64,000 bases of DNA from Pseudomonas sp. KK4 (GTDB lineage: Bacteria > Pseudomonadota > Gammaproteobacteria > Pseudomonadales > Pseudomonadaceae). The DNA is taken from assembly GCF_001984065.1 (NCBI RefSeq), contig NZ_LYVP01000001.1, forward strand, positions 1-64,000, in the 5' to 3' direction. A program made the translations under genes and the position numbers. Under the pieces are notes generated by a model that was given only the letters and a program-made list of their open reading frames with translations, did no database searches and was not told where the DNA came from. Each line of letters starts with the position of its first letter. The stretch's first letter is position 1. Of the stretch, positions 56,386 through 64,000 are shown in pieces.

Positions 56386-56407
56386 ACGGATTCAATGGAG
56401 TGACTGG

Positions 56408-57781
56408 ATGAAAATCATCATCCTTGGTGCGGGGCAGGTCGGTGGTTCGCTGGCCGAACACCTGGCCAGCGAGGCCAATGACATTACGGTGGTGGACACC
56501 GACGGCGAACGCCTGCGCGACCTCGGCGACCGCCTGGACATCCGTACGGTGCAGGGTCGTGGCTCGATCCCGAGCGTGTTGCGTCAGGCCGGCGCCGATG
56601 ACGCCGACATGCTGGTGGCCGTGACCAACAGTGACGAAACCAACATGGTCGCTTGTCAGGTCGCCCATACCCTGTTCCACACCCCGACCAAAATCGCCCG
56701 GGTCCGCGAAGCCGCGTACCTGACCCGCGCCGAACTGTTCGATAACGACGCGATCCCGGTGGACGTGCTGATCAGCCCGGAACAGGTGGTCACCAACTAC
56801 ATCAAGCGCCTGATCCAGCATCCGGGCGCCCTGCAGGTGATCGACTTCGCCGAAGGCAAGGCGCAGCTGGTTGCGGTGAAGGCTTATTACGGCGGGCCGC
56901 TGGTGGGTCAGCAACTGCGGCAGCTGCGCGAGCACATGCCGAACGTGGAAACCCGGGTCGCGGCGATTTTCCGTCGGGACCGGCCGATCCTGCCCCAGGG
57001 CGATACCGTGATCGAAGCGGACGATGAAGTGTTCTTCATCGCCGCCCGGGCGAACATTCGCGCGGTGATGAGCGAAATGCGCCGTCTGGACGAAACCTAC
57101 AAGCGCATCGTCATCGCCGGGGGCGGGCAGATCGGTGAGCGCCTGGCCGAAGCCATCGAAAGCCGCTACCAGGTGAAAATCATCGAGATGAACCCGGCAC
57201 GCTGCCGTCATCTTTCCGATCACCTGGACAGCACCGTGGTGCTGCAGGGCAGTGCTTCGGACCGGGATCTGCTGCTGGAAGAGAACATCGCGGACGCGGA
57301 CATCTTCCTGGCCCTGACCAACGACGACGAGGCCAACATCATGTCATCGCTGCTGGCCAAGCGCCTGGGCGCGAAGAAGGTGATGACCATCATCAACAAC
57401 CCGGCCTACGTCGACCTGATCCAGGGCGGCGACATCGATATCGCCATCAGCCCGCAGTTGGCGACCATCGGAACCTTGCTCGCCCACGTGCGGCGTGGCG
57501 ATATCGTCAGCGTGCACTCACTGCGCCGGGGCGCGGCGGAAGCCATCGAAGCCATTGCCCACGGCGACGCTAAATCGAGCAAGGTGATCGGCAAGGCCAT
57601 CGAAAACATCGGCCTGCCGCCGGGCACTACCATCGGCGCGATCATTCGTGACGAAGAAGTGATCATTGCCCACGACGACACCGTGATCCAGACCGGCGAC
57701 CATGTGATCCTGTTCCTTGTGGATAAAAAGCATATTCGGGATGTGGAGAAGTTGTTTCATGTGGGGCTGAGCTTCTTCTGA
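56408..57781 (+). CDS. trkA: Trk potassium uptake regulatory NAD-binding protein TrkA
   Basis: This 457-aa peripheral membrane protein has two RCK_N-RCK_C units. The NAD sites are [15 protein letters not shown] near residue 4 and [17 protein letters not shown] near 235. It gates the TrkH/TrkG potassium channels, which are not in this window. A GGAGTGACTGG site precedes the ATG. Confidence 0.96.
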   Translation: MKIIILGAGQVGGSLAEHLASEANDITVVDTDGERLRDLGDRLDIRTVQGRGSIPSVLRQAGADDADMLVAVTNSDETNMVACQVAHTLFHTPTKIARVREAAYLTRAELFDNDAIPVDVLISPEQVVTNYIKRLIQHPGALQVIDFAEGKAQLVAVKAYYGGPLVGQQLRQLREHMPNVETRVAAIFRRDRPILPQGDTVIEADDEVFFIAARANIRAVMSEMRRLDETYKRIVIAGGGQIGERLAEAIESRYQVKIIEMNPARCRHLSDHLDSTVVLQGSASDRDLLLEENIADADIFLALTNDDEANIMSSLLAKRLGAKKVMTIINNPAYVDLIQGGDIDIAISPQLATIGTLLAHVRRGDIVSVHSLRRGAAEAIEAIAHGDAKSSKVIGKAIENIGLPPGTTIGAIIRDEEVIIAHDDTVIQTGDHVILFLVDKKHIRDVEKLFHVGLSFF

Positions 57782-57825
57782 GGTGCTGCGCAAACGGCGC
57801 TGGCTTCATCGCTGGCCGCTACCCC

Positions 57826-57850
57826 TGTGGGAGCTAGCCTGCTAGCGATA
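57826..57850. repeat. Solitary REP-like palindrome
   Basis: TGTGGGAGCTAGCCTGCTAG starts a single REP arm with an inner CTAGCCTGCTAG dyad and no inverted partner. It lies between trkA and the TPR gene and resembles family A with substitutions. Confidence 0.65.
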
Positions 57851-57888
57851 GCAACTCAACTGACTTACTTATCTCAAGGAATCCCCCT

Positions 57889-58203
57889 GTGATCGAATCC
57901 CTGGAAAAAATGCTCGCCAAGGGTGTGGATAACTCACTGCTGCGCTTCGGCCTGGGCAAGGGTTATCTGGATCTTGGGGAAAACGCCAAGGCTGCTGAGC
58001 ATTTTCAGCGGTGCGTCGAACTCGATCCGAAGTATTCGGCAGCCTGGAAACTGTTGGGCAAGGCCCATCTGGCACTGGCGGACCCTGCAGCCGCACGCCT
58101 GGCCTGGGAGAAGGGCCTGGAAGCCGCGCAGAACCACGGCGACAAGCAAGCCGAGAAGGAAATGACGGTGTTCCTGAAAAAACTGGACCGTCAGGCGCCC
58201 TGA
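57889..58203 (+). CDS. Small tetratricopeptide-repeat protein
   Basis: This 104-aa protein consists of two TPR units (LLRFGLGKGYLDLGENAKAAEHFQRCVELDP and SAAWKLLGKAHLALADPAAARLAWEKGLEAA) plus a capping helix. It has no signal peptide, so it is probably a cytoplasmic protein-protein adaptor. The GTG start is supported by AAGGA eight bases upstream. It shares its end with the convergent PilZ gene (adjacent stops). A DnaA box is embedded at 57924. Confidence 0.85.
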   Translation: MIESLEKMLAKGVDNSLLRFGLGKGYLDLGENAKAAEHFQRCVELDPKYSAAWKLLGKAHLALADPAAARLAWEKGLEAAQNHGDKQAEKEMTVFLKKLDRQAP

Positions 58204-58443
58204 TCAGAGATAGCGCAAACCAATGCCTTCGGCATCCACTTGCACCACTTCCATTCGCACCTTGGGCGCGCCTGTGGGTAAGTCCTGAACCTGCCCATAC
58301 ACCACCGCGCCTCTGGGCAGGTTGGACAAGGCGGGATGCTTGACGTAGACACCCGTGGCCGACAGGTTTCGTGTCTGCCCCAGGCATTCGCCAAAGCTTT
58401 CATGACTGATCTTGATGCGAAACGATTTGCGTTGTTCGGACAT
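58204..58443 (-). CDS. PilZ-domain protein
   Basis: This 79-aa single-domain protein has the c-di-GMP-binding PilZ signature: RKSFR (RxxxR) and NLSATG (D/NxSxxG). It therefore should bind c-di-GMP and act through a partner. The start MSEQRKSF is preferred; the open frame upstream continues through a hairpin of two DnaA boxes. It follows the lauroyltransferase gene. Confidence 0.88.
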   Translation of the reverse strand: MSEQRKSFRIKISHESFGECLGQTRNLSATGVYVKHPALSNLPRGAVVYGQVQDLPTGAPKVRMEVVQVDAEGIGLRYL

Positions 58444-58467
58444 CTTCTGCGCCCTTGAATGAACCGT

Positions 58468-58499
58468 TGTGGATAACTCCCCCAACGAGGTTATCCACA
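58468..58499. other. Inverted pair of DnaA boxes
   Basis: TGTGGATAAC and GTTATCCACA are perfect 9-mer DnaA boxes (TTATCCACA and its complement) in a 10-bp inverted repeat with 12 bases between, in the gap between lpxL and the PilZ gene. Confidence 0.75.
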
Positions 58500-58516
58500 G
58501 ATCATGCCAAACCGAC

Positions 58517-59404
58517 TCAGTACCAGCGTTCCTCACCCGGAGGACGCTTCTTGAAGCGCTTCATGCTCCACATGTACTGGCTCGGATAGGCCCGCACATA
58601 GCGCTCGACCACCTGGCTCATCGCCGCGCAGGACGTGGCAGTATCGGTGCTGTACATGGCCTCGGGCGCGGCTTCCAGAATCACCTTGTAGCCCGAGCCG
58701 TCCGGCAGCCGCAGCGCATGCAGGAACACGCCGACCGCCTTGCCGCCGGCGAGCATGTTCGGCACGAATTTGCTGGTCAGAGCCTGGGTGGCGAAGAAGG
58801 GGACGAAGATACCGGCGGATTCGGCCGGTTCCGGGTCAGCGGGAATGCCCACCGCACCACCTTTGCGCACTTCCTTGATGACGCTGAGGATGCCTTCCTT
58901 TGTGGAAGCAGCCACTTTGTTGCCCAGTTGAACCCGCTGCTTTTGCAGCAATTCATCCACAGCCTTGAGCTTCGGCGGGCGGTAGAAAATGATCGGTTTG
59001 CACTGGCTGCAGTAGAAGTGATTGAGCACTTCCCAGTTGCCGAGGTGGCTGGTGATGCCAACCACGCCCTTGCCTGAGGCGAGGGCGTCCTTCAGGACAT
59101 CAAGGCCTTCAACTTCGCGCACCAGGTCTATGGAACGCTGGGCCGGCCAGATCCAGGCGCAGGCGCTTTCGGTCAGGGACTTGCCGATGTCTTTCAGGCT
59201 TTGACCCACCAGACGTTCGCGTTCGGCAGGGTCCATGTCCGGGAAGCACTTGGCGAGGTTGATCCGCACCACGTCGCGGGAACGGTTGGGGGTTTTCCAC
59301 ATCAGCCAGCCAATCGCTGAGCCGACGGCCTGCACTGCCCGCCACGGGAGCAGGGCAAACAGCCGCAGAGCGCCTACCAGCAAGGCGCCTTTAAACTTTT
59401 CCAC
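58517..59404 (-). CDS. Lipid A biosynthesis acyltransferase (LpxL/HtrB-like)
   Basis: This 295-aa inner-membrane enzyme adds a secondary acyl chain to lipid A. An N-terminal hydrophobic anchor is followed by the catalytic HLGNWE (HX4E) in SHLGNWEVLNHFY, and by GIPADPEPAESAGIFVPFFATQA. The GTG start at 59404 is forced by the open frame. The acyl length (laurate or its hydroxy form) is not predictable. Confidence 0.92.
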   Translation of the reverse strand: MEKFKGALLVGALRLFALLPWRAVQAVGSAIGWLMWKTPNRSRDVVRINLAKCFPDMDPAERERLVGQSLKDIGKSLTESACAWIWPAQRSIDLVREVEGLDVLKDALASGKGVVGITSHLGNWEVLNHFYCSQCKPIIFYRPPKLKAVDELLQKQRVQLGNKVAASTKEGILSVIKEVRKGGAVGIPADPEPAESAGIFVPFFATQALTSKFVPNMLAGGKAVGVFLHALRLPDGSGYKVILEAAPEAMYSTDTATSCAAMSQVVERYVRAYPSQYMWSMKRFKKRPPGEERWY

Positions 59405-59444
59405 AGGTCACTCCTGATCTTGTGCTGTGCGCGAGGCGGCCATT

Positions 59445-60002
59445 CTAACCGCCGTTGGCCAGCATCGCGTAGCGATCGCAGTCCTGCGTGTGGTCCATGA
59501 CCATGCCCGAGGCCTGCATCAGCGCGTAGCAGATCGTTGGCCCGACGAAGGTGAAGCCAGCCTTTTTCAGGGCCTTGCTCATCTCCACGGCCTGGGGCGT
59601 GATGGCCGGCACTTCGCTGCGATCCTTGAAATGATTGATCACAGGCGTGCCATCGACGAAGGACCAGAGAAACGCCACCGGGTCCTCCAGCGCCAGCCAG
59701 GCCTGGGCATTGCGTCGGGCGGCATTGAGCTTGAGGCGATTGCGAATGATGCCGGGGTCGAGCATCAACTGATCGATTTCCGCGTCACTCATTTGGGCCA
59801 CGCGCTGCACGTCAAAGCCAAACATCACCTGACGGTAATGCTCGCGTTTGCGCAACACGGTGATCCAGGAAAGGCCGGCCTGGAACCCTTCGAGCAAAAG
59901 CAACTCGAACAAACCCTGCGCATCGCGTAGTGGCGCGCCCCACTCCTGATCGTGATAAGCCATGTACAGTGGATCTTCGGTACACCAAAAGCAGCGTGGC
60001 AT
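59445..60002 (-). CDS. tag: DNA-3-methyladenine glycosylase I
   Basis: This 185-aa base-excision enzyme removes 3-methyladenine. Zinc ligands and substrate residues are in [22 protein letters not shown], and [23 protein letters not shown] is the family signature. The C-terminal HTQDCDRY supplies the remaining zinc ligands. The start MPRCFWC matches the family; the much longer open frame is rejected. It is divergent from glyQ. Confidence 0.95.
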   Translation of the reverse strand: MPRCFWCTEDPLYMAYHDQEWGAPLRDAQGLFELLLLEGFQAGLSWITVLRKREHYRQVMFGFDVQRVAQMSDAEIDQLMLDPGIIRNRLKLNAARRNAQAWLALEDPVAFLWSFVDGTPVINHFKDRSEVPAITPQAVEMSKALKKAGFTFVGPTICYALMQASGMVMDHTQDCDRYAMLANGG

Positions 60003-60083
60003 AAGGCTCCAGGGGGCGTGCGCAGCAATGAATCGGGTATACTCCCGCTCTTTAAATCGCAGCCCAAGAAACAGGTGAATTTC

Positions 60084-61037
60084 GTGAGCCAGCCTACGCC
60101 AGCCGTGCGTACCTTCCAAGACTTGATCCTCGCCCTCCAGCAATACTGGGCCGAGCAAGGTTGCGTGGTACTTCAGCCCTACGATATGGAAGTAGGCGCC
60201 GGCACTTTCCACACCGCTACGTTCCTGCGCGCCATTGGCCCGGAAACCTGGAACGCCGCCTACGTTCAGCCAAGTCGTCGTCCGACTGACGGCCGCTACG
60301 GCGAAAACCCGAACCGTCTGCAGCACTACTACCAGTTCCAGGTGGTCCTCAAGCCAAACCCGGACAACTTCCAGGAGCTGTACCTGGGCTCGCTAAAGCA
60401 CGTGGGCCTGGATCCGCTGGTGCACGACATCCGCTTCGTCGAAGACAACTGGGAATCGCCGACCCTCGGCGCCTGGGGTCTGGGCTGGGAAGTCTGGCTC
60501 AACGGCATGGAAGTGACGCAATTCACTTACTTCCAGCAAGCCGGCGGCATCGAGTGCTACCCGGTAACCGGCGAGATCACCTACGGCCTGGAGCGCCTGG
60601 CCATGTACCTGCAGGGCGTGGATTCGGTCTACGACCTGGTCTGGGCCGACGGTCCTTTCGGCAAGGTGACCTACGGCGACGTGTTCCACCAGAACGAAGT
60701 GGAGCAGTCGACCTACAACTTCGAACACGCCAACGTCGAGAAGCTGTTCGAACTGTTCGATTTCTATGAAAGCGAAGCCAAGCGGCTGATCGAGCTCGAC
60801 CAGCCGCTGCCGTTGCCGAGCTACGAAATGGTGTTGAAGGCCTCCCATACCTTCAACCTGCTGGATGCACGCCGGGCGATTTCCGTGACCGCGCGTCAGC
60901 AATACATCCTGCGTGTTCGCACCCTGGCGCGTTCCGTTGCGCAAGCCTACCTGCTGGCTCGCGCCAAGCTGGGCTTCCCGATGGCGACCCCGGACCTGCG
61001 TGACGAAGTACTGGCCAAGCTGGAGGCTGCACAATGA
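60084..61037 (+). CDS. glyQ: Glycyl-tRNA synthetase alpha subunit
   Basis: This 317-aa catalytic subunit of the tetrameric (alpha2beta2) glycine-tRNA ligase has class II motifs in [18 protein letters not shown] and [22 protein letters not shown]. The GTG start ([11 protein letters not shown]) has AGGTGA six bases upstream. A possible -10 TATACT lies at 60038. The gene overlaps glyS by four bases. Confidence 0.97.
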   Translation: MSQPTPAVRTFQDLILALQQYWAEQGCVVLQPYDMEVGAGTFHTATFLRAIGPETWNAAYVQPSRRPTDGRYGENPNRLQHYYQFQVVLKPNPDNFQELYLGSLKHVGLDPLVHDIRFVEDNWESPTLGAWGLGWEVWLNGMEVTQFTYFQQAGGIECYPVTGEITYGLERLAMYLQGVDSVYDLVWADGPFGKVTYGDVFHQNEVEQSTYNFEHANVEKLFELFDFYESEAKRLIELDQPLPLPSYEMVLKASHTFNLLDARRAISVTARQQYILRVRTLARSVAQAYLLARAKLGFPMATPDLRDEVLAKLEAAQ

Positions 61038-63088
61038 GTGCTCTGGATTTTCTGGTTGAACTGGGCACTGAAGAACTGCCACCCAAGGCCCTGAACACCC
61101 TGGCCGAGGCGTTCCTTGCCGGTATCGACAAGGGCCTGCAAGCTGCCGGCCTGAATTACGAAACCAAAACCGTGTATGCCGCGCCGCGCCGCCTGGCCGT
61201 GCTGATCACCTCGCTGGCCACCCAGCAGCCGGATCGCAGCATCAACCTCGATGGCCCGCCACGTCAGGCCGCCTTCGATGCCGACGGCAACCCGACCCAG
61301 GCGGCACTGGGTTTTGCCAAGAAGTGCGGCGTCGACCTGAGCGAAATCGATCAGAGCGGCCCAAAACTGCGCTACAGCCAGAGCATCGCCGGCAAGCCGA
61401 CTGCCAGCCTGCTGCCGACCATCGTCGAAGATTCCCTGAATGACCTGCCGATTCCAAAGCGCATGCGCTGGGGCGCGCGCAAGGAAGAGTTCGTGCGTCC
61501 AACCCAATGGCTGGTGATGCTGCTCGGTGACCAGGTCATCGACTGCACTATCCTCGCGCAAAAGGCCGGTCGCGATTCCCGCGGTCACCGCTTCCATCAT
61601 CCGCAAAACGTGCGCATCGGTTCGCCGTCCAGCTACCTGGCAGACCTGCGCGCCGCTTACGTACTGGCCGATGCCAACGAGCGTCGCGACATCATCAGCA
61701 AGCGCACCGAAGAACTGGCGACCCGCCAGGAAGGCACCGCCATCGTGCCGCCGGACCTGCTGGACGAAGTGACCGCACTGGTCGAATGGCCCGTGCCGTT
61801 GGTGTGCTCGTTCGAAGAGCGCTTCCTCGATGTACCGCAAGAAGCCCTGATCACCACCATGCAGGACAACCAGAAGTACTTCTGCCTGCTGGACGTCGAC
61901 GGCAAGTTGCTGCCACGTTTCATTACCGTGGCCAACATCGAGAGCAAAGACCCGCAGCAGATCATCGCCGGTAACGAGAAAGTGGTTCGCCCACGCCTGA
62001 CCGACGCTGAGTTCTTCTTCAAGCAAGACAAGAAGCAGAAACTCGAAGACTTCAACCAGCGCCTGCAAAACGTGGTTTTCCAGGAAAAACTCGGCAGCGT
62101 CTACGACAAGGCCGAGCGAGTGTCCAAACTGGCCGCCTACATTGCCGCACGCATTGGTGGCAACGCTTCCTGGGCCGCGCGCGCAGGCTTGCTGTCCAAG
62201 TGCGACCTGGCGACCGAGATGGTCGGTGAGTTCCCGGAGATGCAAGGTGTTGCCGGCTACTACTACGCCCTCAACGATGGCGAGCCGGAAGATGTCGCCC
62301 TGGCGCTGAACGAGCAGTACATGCCGCGCGGTGCTGGCGCCGAGCTGCCGTCCACCCTGACCGGTGCGGCCGTGGCCATTGCCGACAAGCTCGACACCCT
62401 GGTGGGAATCTTTGGTATCGGCATGCTGCCAACCGGCAGCAAGGACCCGTACGCCCTGCGCCGTGCCGCACTGGGCGTGCTGCGCATCCTGATCGAGAAG
62501 CAACTGGACCTGGACCTGAACGACGCCGTGGCGTTCGCCGTGAATGCGTTCGGCGCCAAGGTCAAGGCGGCCGGCCTGAATGACGCGGTGCTGGAGTTCA
62601 TCTTCGATCGTCTGCGTGCGCGTTACGAAGACGAAGGCGTGGATGTCGCGACCTACCTGTCGGTCCGTGCCCTGAAGCCGGGTTCGGCCCTGGACTTCGA
62701 CCAGCGCGTACAAGCGGTGCAAGCGTTCCGCAAATTGCCGGAAGCCGCTGCCCTGGCTGCGGTGAACAAGCGCGTGTCGAACCTGCTGAGCAAAGTCGAA
62801 GGCTCTGTGCCGACCGTCGTCGAAGCCAAGTATTTCGACAACGCCAACGAGTTCTCCCTGTACTCGGCGATCCAGCAGGCAGACCAGGCCGTTCAACCGA
62901 TGGCTGCGGCGCGTCAGTACAGCGAGTCTCTGGCACGCCTTGCTGCATTGCGCGAGCCGGTGGACGCGTTCTTCGAAGCGGTCATGGTCAACGCCGAAGA
63001 TGCCAATGTGCGCGCCAACCGCTACGCACTGCTGGCGCGTCTGCGTGGCCTGTTCCTCGGTGTTGCCGACATTTCGTTGCTGGGGTAA
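61034..63088 (+). CDS. glyS: Glycyl-tRNA synthetase beta subunit
   Basis: This 684-aa beta subunit carries tRNA-binding and anticodon-recognition parts. Landmarks are [16 protein letters not shown] (N-terminus), [23 protein letters not shown] and a C-terminal DALR-type anticodon-binding region. It is coupled to glyQ by ATGA and followed by gmhB after six bases, so glyQ-glyS-gmhB forms one operon. Confidence 0.97.
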   Translation: MSALDFLVELGTEELPPKALNTLAEAFLAGIDKGLQAAGLNYETKTVYAAPRRLAVLITSLATQQPDRSINLDGPPRQAAFDADGNPTQAALGFAKKCGVDLSEIDQSGPKLRYSQSIAGKPTASLLPTIVEDSLNDLPIPKRMRWGARKEEFVRPTQWLVMLLGDQVIDCTILAQKAGRDSRGHRFHHPQNVRIGSPSSYLADLRAAYVLADANERRDIISKRTEELATRQEGTAIVPPDLLDEVTALVEWPVPLVCSFEERFLDVPQEALITTMQDNQKYFCLLDVDGKLLPRFITVANIESKDPQQIIAGNEKVVRPRLTDAEFFFKQDKKQKLEDFNQRLQNVVFQEKLGSVYDKAERVSKLAAYIAARIGGNASWAARAGLLSKCDLATEMVGEFPEMQGVAGYYYALNDGEPEDVALALNEQYMPRGAGAELPSTLTGAAVAIADKLDTLVGIFGIGMLPTGSKDPYALRRAALGVLRILIEKQLDLDLNDAVAFAVNAFGAKVKAAGLNDAVLEFIFDRLRARYEDEGVDVATYLSVRALKPGSALDFDQRVQAVQAFRKLPEAAALAAVNKRVSNLLSKVEGSVPTVVEAKYFDNANEFSLYSAIQQADQAVQPMAAARQYSESLARLAALREPVDAFFEAVMVNAEDANVRANRYALLARLRGLFLGVADISLLG

Positions 63089-63094
63089 GTCTGT

Positions 63095-63628
63095 TTGAAA
63101 CTGCTGATTCTCGATCGGGACGGAGTGATCAATTACGACTCCGACGCATACATCAAGTCGGTGGAGGAGTGGATACCACTCCCCGGTTCGATCGAAGCCA
63201 TTGCGCAGTTGAGCAAGGCCGGCTGGACGGTAGCGGTCGCTACCAACCAGTCGGGCATCGCTCGCGGCTATTACGACATCGCCACCCTCGACGCCATGCA
63301 CGAGCGCTTGCGCTCGCTGGTGGCGCAGCAGGGTGGGGAAGTCGGGCTGATCGTCTATTGCCCGCACGGGCCGGACGATGGCTGCGATTGCCGCAAGCCA
63401 AAACCCGGGATGTTGAAAAACATCGCCGCTCATTACAACGTATCGCTGACCAATCTATGGTTCGTCGGCGATACTCTCGGTGACCTGGAAGCCGCCAAAG
63501 CCGTCGATTCACAGCCAGTTTTAGTTAAGACCGGAAAAGGCGAAAAGACGTTGGGCAAGACCCTCCCGGTAGGCACTTTGATTTTCGACGATCTGGCGGC
63601 GATTGCCGCAGAACTTATCCACAATTAG
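63095..63628 (+). CDS. gmhB: D-glycero-beta-D-manno-heptose-1,7-bisphosphate 7-phosphatase
   Basis: This 177-aa HAD-superfamily phosphatase of lipopolysaccharide heptose synthesis has the nucleophile/acid pair DRDG (D7, D9), the NQSGIARG loop, the zinc-binding CPHGPDDGCDCRKPKPG and the LWFVGDTLGDLEAA metal site. The start is a rare TTG, six bases after glyS. The GmhB activity is typical for this context; GDP-heptose or histidinol phosphatase relatives are less likely. Confidence 0.93.
   Translation: MKLLILDRDGVINYDSDAYIKSVEEWIPLPGSIEAIAQLSKAGWTVAVATNQSGIARGYYDIATLDAMHERLRSLVAQQGGEVGLIVYCPHGPDDGCDCRKPKPGMLKNIAAHYNVSLTNLWFVGDTLGDLEAAKAVDSQPVLVKTGKGEKTLGKTLPVGTLIFDDLAAIAAELIHN
63615..63623. other. 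DnaA box at the end of gmhB
   Basis: TTATCCACA, a perfect DnaA 9-mer, lies across the last codons of gmhB. It is the box closest to the right edge. Confidence 0.6.
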
Positions 63629-63695
63629 AGCGCTTTCGAAATCCTGACCAAGGAACGTTCGGGAGTGCGCTTGAACCGTTACGGTAAACGTCGCC

Positions 63696-64000
63696 ATGTC
63701 GATACTGCAGGCCATCAGAACCTTTCTCTTTTACCTGCTGCTGGGCACCAGCTCCCTGCTGTGGTGCAGCCTGAGTTTTTTTATCGCGCCCTTTCTGCCG
63801 TTCAAGGCGCGCTATCGCTTCATCAACGTTTACTGGTGCCGCTGCGCCCTGTGGCTGAGCAAGGTGTTTCTCGGTATCCACTACGAAGTGAAAGGCGCAG
63901 AGAACGTGCCTGATCGGCCCTGCGTGATTCAGTCGAACCACCAGAGCACTTGGGAAACGTTTTTTCTGTCGGCCTACTTCGAGCCGCTGAGCCAGGTGCT
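63696..64000 (+). CDS. 1-acyl-sn-glycerol-3-phosphate acyltransferase, truncated by the window end
   Basis: Only the first 101 codons are seen. They encode an N-terminal membrane segment (FLFYLLLGTSSLLWCSLSFFI) and the PlsC active-site motif NHQSTWE (HX4E). It should acylate lysophosphatidic acid in the inner membrane. The position after gmhB matches the lptA/plsC gene near oriC in pseudomonads. Confidence 0.88.
   Translation, partial: MSILQAIRTFLFYLLLGTSSLLWCSLSFFIAPFLPFKARYRFINVYWCRCALWLSKVFLGIHYEVKGAENVPDRPCVIQSNHQSTWETFFLSAYFEPLSQV

Noticed and set aside
60947..63433. 828-codon open frame antisense to glyS and gmhB
   Set aside because: It arises from codon bias of the real genes. The composition (Val, Gln, His, Gly rich) and lack of any domain argue against coding.

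Overview
The window is a chromosomal stretch of a fluorescent-group Pseudomonas. It has high GC content and dense short-gap operons, and its gene content and order (metNIQ-katE, znu-zur, thrB-polA-engB, kinB-algB, betC cluster, aroE-hemF, dprA-def-fmt-rsmB-trkA, glyQS-gmhB-plsC) are the ones I associate with P. fluorescens and P. putida. The right edge runs towards the replication origin: gmhB and the truncated plsC lie just before the dnaA-gyrB region in Pseudomonas, and perfect DnaA boxes become frequent in the last third. I see no rRNA, tRNA, prophage, insertion sequence or CRISPR array, and no clearly broken gene; only plsC is cut, by the window end.

Left part (1-13 kb): a methionine ABC transporter, a large-subunit KatE catalase, a small lipoprotein, the zinc uptake system znuBC-zur with divergent znuA and a shared Zur box, homoserine kinase, a DUF2782 protein and DNA polymerase I. 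Between polA and engB sits the ErsA/Spot 42-like small RNA, with an AlgU-type promoter and a strong terminator.

Middle (13-40 kb): c-type cytochromes, dsbA, an EEP-family hydrolase, a diguanylate cyclase, an AmpDh2-like amidase, a CSS-motif EAL phosphodiesterase and the KinB-AlgB two-component pair. Across from algB is a small envelope operon (95-aa protein, DUF1328 protein, Ivy-type lysozyme inhibitor) behind a near-consensus sigma-54 promoter and a cluster of TCGTGC half-sites. Then come GltP, an SpmA-SpmB-like fusion between two identical 92-bp REPIN copies, an MCE/Mla-like lipid transport operon, a DUF5924 protein, an M16 peptidase, a Na/Pi cotransporter, TerC and a CitMHS citrate transporter.

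Right part (40-64 kb): small enzymes (GFA, DOPA dioxygenase-like, NAD(P)-binding), the choline-sulfate module (LysR regulator, betC, choline-binding protein, SulP), then conserved origin-proximal housekeeping genes from aroE to plsC.

REP/REPIN palindromes of three sequence families sit in at least twelve intergenic gaps, often between convergent genes or after operons. The main functional themes are envelope and alginate-linked stress regulation (ErsA, KinB-AlgB, Ivy, AmpDh2, MCE), c-di-GMP turnover (cyclase, phosphodiesterase, PilZ protein) and metal or osmolyte uptake. The most interesting unexplained item is the sigma-54/half-site array next to algB. I did not find a convincing wholly new multi-gene system.
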